DNA from: Chitinophaga sp. CF118
GTDB taxonomy: Bacteria > Bacteroidota > Bacteroidia > Chitinophagales > Chitinophagaceae
Reading direction: 5' to 3'
Length of the DNA: 64,000 nt
Assembly (NCBI RefSeq): GCF_900112615.1
Contig: NZ_FOMK01000008.1
Span: 126,011-190,010 of the forward strand
The notes under the pieces: model-generated
Database searches by the model: none
What the model saw: the letters and a program-made list of their open reading frames with translations, nothing else
What the model was told of the DNA's origin: nothing
Shown here: piece by piece, positions 58,973-64,000 of the stretch
Numbering within the stretch: position 1 is the first letter of the stretch
How the letters are laid out: every line of letters begins with the position of its first letter
Translations under genes and position numbers: made by a program

Positions 58973-59650
58973 TTAAAGCCTTTTCTTACGGGAAGATTTG
59001 AGAGAGGTTAATTCTCTTAATGCATCCTCCGCTATCCATTTAGCAGTTGTGCTATCCTGCAATAAAATACGCTCTGCACATTGTATAGCTAAGGGTAGCA
59101 ATATTTGGTTGCGCTTGCCAATTTGCCGTAATGCCCAGTTAATAGCCTTCTTTACAAAGTTGCGCTTGTCCCATGCCTCGCGTTCTATGACAGGGAAGAA
59201 TTGAATAAAAATCATCTCATCGGCTTTTTTGTCATGTACTGCTAATTCGGCCATCAGTACGAAACCGGCGCGTTTAATAAATTCTTCTTCATGCTTACTA
59301 AACTCCAGTGCCTTTTCTACAGCGTAGGGAGTACGATCAAACAGGTTGCCGCATGCCTGGTCGCATATATCCCAGCTTGTAAAATCCTTTGTCCAGCTGT
59401 CAATTAATTGAGGAGTAACCTGCTTTGGGTCGGCAACTAATGATGCCAGGATACGTGCCTCGTGTATGCCGGTATCCCATAGTTGCAGGGCCAATTCATG
59501 CTCCTTTTTTATCAGTTTGGCCAGTTTCCTGACTTCGGGTATTCTAACGCCCAACGCTTTTTCATTATCAATACCAAAGCGCAGCATACCTTCGTGATAC
59601 CTGGTATCTGCTTTTTCTTTAAACAGGTCTATTATTTCGGTAACGTCCAT
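58973..59650 (-). CDS. DNA alkylation repair protein (AlkD family)
   Basis: The protein has 225 residues built of HEAT-like helical repeats: 'RFGIDNEKALGVRIPEVRKLAKLIKKEHELALQLWDTGIHEARILASLVADP', 'IDSWTKDFTSWDICDQACGNLF', 'FIKRAGFVLMAELAVHDKKAD' and 'DKRNFVKKAINWALRQIGKRN'. The 'SWDICDQ' and 'RNFVKKAINWALRQIGKRN' segments are diagnostic; the Trp and Asp there flank the damaged-base site in AlkD. Family role: glycosylase removing positively charged N3- and N7-alkylated purines without base flipping. Cytoplasmic, single gene. Confidence 0.93.
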   Translation of the reverse strand: MDVTEIIDLFKEKADTRYHEGMLRFGIDNEKALGVRIPEVRKLAKLIKKEHELALQLWDTGIHEARILASLVADPKQVTPQLIDSWTKDFTSWDICDQACGNLFDRTPYAVEKALEFSKHEEEFIKRAGFVLMAELAVHDKKADEMIFIQFFPVIEREAWDKRNFVKKAINWALRQIGKRNQILLPLAIQCAERILLQDSTTAKWIAEDALRELTSLKSSRKKRL

Positions 59651-59728
59651 AAGTATAGCTTCAGTTGCGTTAAATGTAAAGATAAGTGAGCTGTGTCAAA
59701 AAGGAAACGGTCTCGTCGCTATATAGCT

Positions 59729-59833
59729 TTATACGTTAGGGATACGATACCGAAGTGTTTTAATGATTTGGTCAGCAATTTTTTCTGCCGTCATAATCAC
59801 TGTTGGATTGGTAGCGATAGATGGCACAGATGA
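59729..59833 (-). pseudogene. C-terminal remnant of a GMC oxidoreductase
   Basis: 34 codons before the TAA at 59729 read 'SSVPSIATNPTVIMTAEKIADQII' and then 'LRYRIPNV'. 'PS-x-x-x-NPTxxxxAxxxRxADxI' is the closing pattern of GMC (glucose-methanol-choline) flavoenzymes, which contains an active-site Asn and lines the FAD. An in-frame stop bounds the fragment and the remaining ~500 residues are missing. Confidence 0.65.
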
Positions 59834-59845
59834 CTATAAAACAAA

Positions 59846-59868
59846 AGACCGGAGAAACATCTCCGATC
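59846..59868 (-). terminator. Intrinsic terminator of the VOC gene
   Basis: CGGAGA-AACA-TCTCCG (59850-59865) forms a short stem, extended by two further pairs. On the minus strand it is followed by TTTTGTTTT, about 25 bases after the VOC stop at 59889. Confidence 0.6.
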
Positions 59869-59888
59869 AAGAAAAGACTCCCGTCATG

Positions 59889-60296
59889 TTATTTTTCATG
59901 AAACCTTTTTTGGGCTTCTTGTGACATAGGTGTAAAGAAATTGACCAGATTACCGTCAGGATCTCTGAATAAAATCGAACGATTTCCCCATGGCATTGTT
60001 GTTGGCTCTTGTACAATGTCTATACCAGTTATGTTAGATAATCGCTGGTATTTGTTATCCATATCATCAACCAGGAACTCAATAATAACGGACTTATTAC
60101 TGGCGGCACTGGCAACATCATCACCGCCAAAAAAAGCCAAAGTGCGGGTACTTCCTATAGCTAAAGCTCCTGAGGACGTTCGCATTTCAGCAAAATCATC
60201 AGTGTACCATGTAAATGGCATTCCGGTGGCGATTTCATAAAACTGAACAAGCCGCTTAATGTCGGCAGTAATAATACGAATTGAGGAAAGATTCAT
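59889..60296 (-). CDS. VOC (glyoxalase-like) family protein
   Basis: The protein has 135 residues from ATG 60296; the longer frame from 60341 adds 15 residues before the usual first strand. Modules: 'IRIITADIKRLVQFYEIATGMPFTWYTDDFAEMR' and 'DIVQEPTTMPWGNRSILFRDPDGNLVNFFTP', with the standard RDPDGNLVNF ending. There is no signal peptide. Only distantly related to the VOC protein at 55915. The substrate is unknown; it is probably a small detoxifying or binding protein. Confidence 0.9.
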   Translation of the reverse strand: MNLSSIRIITADIKRLVQFYEIATGMPFTWYTDDFAEMRTSSGALAIGSTRTLAFFGGDDVASAASNKSVIIEFLVDDMDNKYQRLSNITGIDIVQEPTTMPWGNRSILFRDPDGNLVNFFTPMSQEAQKRFHEK

Positions 60297-60489
60297 TGTG
60301 TTGATTTTAATAGACACAAAATAAATGTGCCCGGGTGACAACCCTATGTCAGTAGTCCATTTTATTTGAGTTGAAAAATTAATTAAAAATATTGCCCGAC
60401 CAGGATTCAGGTCCCATGGTTAAGCCAACACCCCCTTTTTATTCAGATCAATTGTGGATAAACTGACCTGAAAAACAGAAAATAGAAAA

Positions 60490-60515
60490 GGGCGCCTCAA
60501 TTACTTTTGACGCCC
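60490..60515 (-). terminator. Hairpin after the modular GH43 gene
   Basis: GGGCG (60490-60494) and CGCCC (60511-60515) with additional TCAA/TTGA pairing form a bulged stem; on the minus strand it is followed by TTTTC. It lies 10 bases after the GH43 stop. Confidence 0.55.
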
Positions 60516-60524
60516 TCTTTTTAC

Positions 60525-63071
60525 TTATTTATCAAACGGGGTAATTTTGCAATTGACAGGCTCCAGAGATGTTGTTGCTGCTGTGCTTGCGGAGATCAGG
60601 AAGTTATCAAAGGACATATTAGCCGAATGTACCCGAATACCAGCTTTACCGCTCATTACCGGGGCGGGATCTGTATAGTCGATGACCGGTGTTGTCATGT
60701 CATTCAGATAGATCTTTATATTAGCACCATTCAATACGGCTCTGAGTTTATAGGACTGTCCGGGGGTAAGCGCTTGTGTCTTGTAGGAAAGTGTGGTCCA
60801 GTTATAGTTTTGTTTACCCAATACAATACCACCTGTTTCTATACCCGCATAATAGCCCTGGAGGTAATCAGAACTAACGACATTAGAGATGCCCAATTCC
60901 CCTGCGGCAGGGTTACGTACACGAAATATCAATCCTCCGTTTCCCCCTGAAGGACATAGCACATCTGCTTCTACCGTATAATCCGTCCAACCAACATTGC
61001 CCATTGTCTTTTTGCCCAAACCATTAATAGTGGCCCGGCCGGATGAGATAGAGAAATCTCCGTTGCTAAAATTCCATAAACCTGAGAAGCTACCGGAATC
61101 GAAGTTATCTGAACCACCGGGAGCAGTGGTAGTCCCCGATTCAAATTTCAGTGTGGAGAAATCAAATTCACCCTCTACGGTTTCTAAACGGATGGTGTGA
61201 TTCCCTGCGGGAAGATTTAAGTTTTTTAAGACAGCTGTACGCCAGACAGACCAGCTTGTTGTTGCAGGGATAGCAACGATGCCGGAAACATCTGCCCCAT
61301 CACAGTAAATACGTACTTTGCAGGCAGTGTAAGTGGTAGCATATCTCAAACCAAGATGATATGGACCTGCTAATTGCACATTTACGTTGTACTGATACCA
61401 TTCACCGCTTTGGTTCCATCCAATATTTTCTCCTCCTTCTTCGGTATCACGTATATCCACCATATCTGAGCGGTATTTACCACCGGCGTTTCCGCTTGTA
61501 AGATCGTGATATCCCACACCTTCACCACCTTCATTGTAATGGACTGCGGGGATGGTTCCGGGAATAGGTTTATAAAAACTAAATACACCGCTTCCATTTA
61601 CCCGGTTACTGAAAGCAGTGTATCCAAAATCAGCATGATCATTATAAGTAGTTACACCGATCTTACCGCCTGAAGTAATGTTTGCAGTACGGGTAGACTT
61701 CAGCATCCCATCGAGATAGAATTTGAAAGTGGTCCCTTCTTTTTCTACTCTTATAACATGCCATTTCAGATAATCCCATCCGGCGGGTAGTGGAGTGGAA
61801 CTTACACCTATAGATACTCCGTTTACTTTAATATCTGTTTCGAGTGTATTACTAAAACTGCTGATCAATGCCGAACCAAAAGTATTTTCGTCGATATAGG
61901 AAAACACGGCTCCAAAGCGGGCTGCGTTTCCTCCTCTCTCCATTTCCTTCATGTTAAATTCTGCCGTATAGTTAGCGGCGGAAATAGCCGTTGTAATCTG
62001 ACGGTACCATTGTGTCGTTGTTCTGGTATCCTGCCACATCAATTCCTTGTTGTACATACCCCAAACACCACCATTGACATTTGTCCAGTTGCTACCGATA
62101 GTTTCCCGGTCAAAGCGGTCATAAAAAGTGGGTAATAAAGGAGCGGGCTGCGTCCAGTTTGTGGGGCCATATACAAGTAACCTGTCCCCATTAAAACCCA
62201 TAGGATCGATATTAAGTTGTCTGTTGTAGACTGCTGTCAGGTTATGATAGGTCATGTACCAGGTATCCAGGTCAGGACCGATAAAAGAGCTGCTATGACC
62301 CAGACCAAAGAAACTGCCCTCTGAACTTAGCAAAAGAGGGTTGTTAGCGCCTGAACTATAGCTGCCTAATGCTGTTGCTGCTGTGGAATAGTTAACCCGG
62401 TATCCCTTGCTTTGAACATGGTTTCCAGTATAGGTAATGTAATAAACGCCATTGCGTTTAAAAATGGTGGGGCCTTCTGTCCAGCCGTTGAGCGATGTAC
62501 CGGTTAATGTACTTCCTGTGCTGATGGACAAGGGACTGGGCATAGTAGCGGCATCTATTCCGCCACCACCTGCATGAGTAAAGTACATTTGTGCATTATC
62601 GTCTGTAAATACAGAACCGTCGATACTGTGGCCCAGGTTTCCTGTTTGTACGGAGAATGGCCCGGTAGGGCTGGCAGAAGACAGAATGTAGTGACCATTA
62701 CCCCCCGGAGATGTATACATATAAAATGTACCGTTCCTGTAAATAACTTCGGGAGCATAGGCTGCGTTGATGGCGGTCTCAGTTACGGGTACACATAACC
62801 CTTCATAGTTCCAGTCAGCAAGGTTCCATGTACTCCAGCATTTAACACCGTAACCGCCTGAGCTGCAGTATAAATAGTATTTACCTCTGAATCTAAGGAT
62901 GTAAGGATCTCCAATACCGTCATCCTGGGGAAGCGTACGGGGATTAATAACCTGGCTGTTAGTTGGCAGGGAATACAGCAATACACTTAATAATAGTACA
63001 GTTAACAGGGATCTTTTACTTTTTAGAAGGCGGAAAGCCCAGGGCATAGGGTTCATAGAAATGGTCTTCAT
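60525..63071 (-). CDS. Secreted modular GH43 glycosidase with CBM6
   Basis: The protein has 848 residues. Signal peptide 1-40 ('LLYSLPTNSQ'). The GH43 propeller spans about 45-310 with candidate catalytic Asp55 ('GIGDPYILRF'), Asp151 ('HSIDGSVF') and Glu199 ('WTEGPTIFKRNGVYYITY'). A concanavalin-like beta-sandwich (about 315-495, 'FYDRFDRETIGSNWTNVNGG') follows, then a CBM6 domain (about 510-645, 'HYNEGGEGVGYHDLT', 'WNQSGEWYQYNVNV', 'AGNHTIRLETVEGEFDFSTLKFE') and a second sandwich (about 655-835, 'DNFDSGSFSGLWNFSNGDF'). No type IX sorting domain is seen. It acts on arabinose- or xylose-bearing plant glycans. Confidence 0.9.
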   Translation of the reverse strand: MKTISMNPMPWAFRLLKSKRSLLTVLLLSVLLYSLPTNSQVINPRTLPQDDGIGDPYILRFRGKYYLYCSSGGYGVKCWSTWNLADWNYEGLCVPVTETAINAAYAPEVIYRNGTFYMYTSPGGNGHYILSSASPTGPFSVQTGNLGHSIDGSVFTDDNAQMYFTHAGGGGIDAATMPSPLSISTGSTLTGTSLNGWTEGPTIFKRNGVYYITYTGNHVQSKGYRVNYSTAATALGSYSSGANNPLLLSSEGSFFGLGHSSSFIGPDLDTWYMTYHNLTAVYNRQLNIDPMGFNGDRLLVYGPTNWTQPAPLLPTFYDRFDRETIGSNWTNVNGGVWGMYNKELMWQDTRTTTQWYRQITTAISAANYTAEFNMKEMERGGNAARFGAVFSYIDENTFGSALISSFSNTLETDIKVNGVSIGVSSTPLPAGWDYLKWHVIRVEKEGTTFKFYLDGMLKSTRTANITSGGKIGVTTYNDHADFGYTAFSNRVNGSGVFSFYKPIPGTIPAVHYNEGGEGVGYHDLTSGNAGGKYRSDMVDIRDTEEGGENIGWNQSGEWYQYNVNVQLAGPYHLGLRYATTYTACKVRIYCDGADVSGIVAIPATTSWSVWRTAVLKNLNLPAGNHTIRLETVEGEFDFSTLKFESGTTTAPGGSDNFDSGSFSGLWNFSNGDFSISSGRATINGLGKKTMGNVGWTDYTVEADVLCPSGGNGGLIFRVRNPAAGELGISNVVSSDYLQGYYAGIETGGIVLGKQNYNWTTLSYKTQALTPGQSYKLRAVLNGANIKIYLNDMTTPVIDYTDPAPVMSGKAGIRVHSANMSFDNFLISASTAATTSLEPVNCKITPFDK

Positions 63072-63246
63072 AACAATGATTTAGGGAATTGGGTTATTTC
63101 ATTTTATCTGCTATTAAAACTCATTTAATAACTTTCATTTATTAAACGCAGGGAAGTTGATATTTGATATAAATATAATGCCTACACAAAAAGAAAAATG
63201 GACAAGTGTTCTTTCATCTATGTTGTATTAGTTCTGCAATCAAATT

Positions 63247-63285
63247 AAAATATAGAACCCGCTACTAGAGCGGGTTCTATATTTT
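63247..63285. terminator. Strong hairpin terminator
   Basis: A perfect 17-base stem with core AGAACCCGCT / AGCGGGTTCT and a 5-base loop ACTAG, flanked by A- and T-runs. Reading leftward it terminates the NTF2-like gene. Immediately to its right is a stretch like the 3' end of a tRNA (63285-63316). The rest of this 342-base gap up to 63071 is AT-rich and should hold the GH43 promoter. Confidence 0.88.
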
Positions 63286-63413
63286 GGTGCCCACTACCGG
63301 AGCAATTTCGAACCAAATATGTTTTATATTCGGTAAATTATATCGGCTTCAATTTTAATTCATCTCTCTTTTCTGGTATAATTGGTAATTTGCCCGTACT
63401 CAGTTTACACTAA

Positions 63414-63833
63414 TTATTGAATAAAAGCTTTTTCTATCTTATGTGAATCTTCCAGCATCAGGAATTTAGTAATTAACTGATCTTTCACAGTAAACCGCAT
63501 CACGAATGGTTCCTTAAATTTTTTACCCGTTGCCCTGACTGTTCTGCCTGCCTTTCCAAAAACAGCAGCTTCTGTTTCATCAATAAATATATGATCCATT
63601 TCAAAATCATCATCTTCAGTTTTATGAGCTGCAATCAGCTGTTGTAAAGCTGTAATAACTTGCTGTTTACCATTTTTCTTTCCTGTCCAGGGCATATAAG
63701 GGGATTCAGCTATATAAAAGCTTATATCTTCTGCTAAAAAAGCCGAAATAGCATCCGTATCATTGTTACCTGTGCCCTGAAAAAATCCGTCCAGCACCAA
63801 TTTTGTCTCCTGACTTTGTTTTGATAATTCCAT
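63414..63833 (-). CDS. SnoaL/NTF2-like protein
   Basis: The protein has 139 residues from ATG 63833; the open frame continues 45 codons to 63968 but the added part is not family-like and the true upstream limit is near the window edge. NTF2-like features: helix 'LVLDGFFQGTGNNDTDAISAFLAEDISFYIAESPYMPWTGKKNGKQQVITALQQLI' and strands 'FEMDHIFIDETEAAVFGKAGRTVRATGKKFKEPFVMRFTVKDQLITKFLML'. Such proteins form dimeric cones that bind or isomerise small hydrophobic molecules; the function here is unknown. Confidence 0.8.
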   Translation of the reverse strand: MELSKQSQETKLVLDGFFQGTGNNDTDAISAFLAEDISFYIAESPYMPWTGKKNGKQQVITALQQLIAAHKTEDDDFEMDHIFIDETEAAVFGKAGRTVRATGKKFKEPFVMRFTVKDQLITKFLMLEDSHKIEKAFIQ

Positions 63834-64000
63834 TTTGATTAGATATAATTGTGAATAGATCTCCAGACCGTCCCATGTCAGCACAGCCTTATTTCTGTAA
63901 TACCAGGATGTTTCTACTTTTTGTTGAGAGCATGGCATCGATGGCATAACTTTTAAACGCTGCAACAAAGTTCTGCCACACCATTCAGAATAAAATTGAT

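Noticed and set aside
63286..63316. A tRNA gene on the minus strand
   Set aside because: Only a 3'-end-like stretch is present; T-arm stem, anticodon arm and D-arm cannot be formed.
1..64000. CRISPR arrays, rRNA genes and insertion sequences
   Set aside because: I saw no regularly spaced repeats, no ribosomal RNA sequence and no transposase-like frame anywhere in the window.

Overview
The window looks like a chromosomal stretch from a Bacteroidota bacterium, most likely a Chitinophagaceae (Chitinophaga-like) soil or plant-matter degrader. This rests on a SusC/SusD pair with an anti-sigma FecR and an ECF sigma factor, a two-component sensor with a periplasmic beta-propeller, C-terminal type IX secretion (Por) sorting domains on two large secreted proteins, DUF4249 next to a TonB receptor, and several TAnnTTTG promoter boxes. 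Base composition is AT-rich. I see no rRNA, intact tRNA, CRISPR array, transposase or integrase gene.

Layout. 1-6.7 kb: the tail of a type II NADH dehydrogenase, an AraC regulator, then a LytS-type kinase and LytTR regulator followed by a TonB receptor and a DUF4249 lipoprotein. A large nested inverted repeat separates the regulators from the receptor. 7-17 kb: small single genes (GNAT, YceI, AraC, HxlR, GlxA-type regulator with a secreted DJ-1 partner, RluA pseudouridine synthase, drug-efflux MFS, DHFR-like reductase). 17-22 kb: an LRR-DUF1963 protein and a three-gene operon with DUF1266, all of unknown role. 22-30 kb: Crp regulator and alpha/beta hydrolase, a gingipain-like (C25) protein without signal peptide, a methyltransferase, a DinB protein and a secreted FG-GAP protein. 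30-42 kb: a two-component system encoded as two adjacent genes, a ricin-GH43 lipoprotein, and a 1295-residue esterase/PKD/beta-helix protein. 42-49 kb: sigma-FecR-SusC-SusD. 49-52 kb: Crp regulator, DMT-type transporter, GNAT and nitroreductase. 52-55 kb: an ABC-GntR operon. 55-57 kb: a VOC-EVE-MarR operon with a palindromic operator on its promoter. 57-64 kb: lipoproteins, AlkD-type repair protein, VOC protein, modular GH43 and an NTF2-like protein.

Two themes stand out. The first is polysaccharide capture and breakdown: a SusCD pair, two GH43 enzymes, an esterase/beta-helix protein and a propeller sensor. The second is the number of gene stubs. At least eight short fragments recognisable as the ends of known families (thioredoxin-like, SDR, amidohydrolase, PhyH, GMC, EVE, a metalloprotease-like protein, SnoaL) sit between intact genes with no insertion sequence nearby. 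This suggests repeated deletion in an accessory part of the chromosome.

Family calls are from reading the translated sequence; no database search was run. Where the longest open frame starts on TTG or on an early ATG, I moved the start when homology pattern or promoter position supported it, and say so in the entry.
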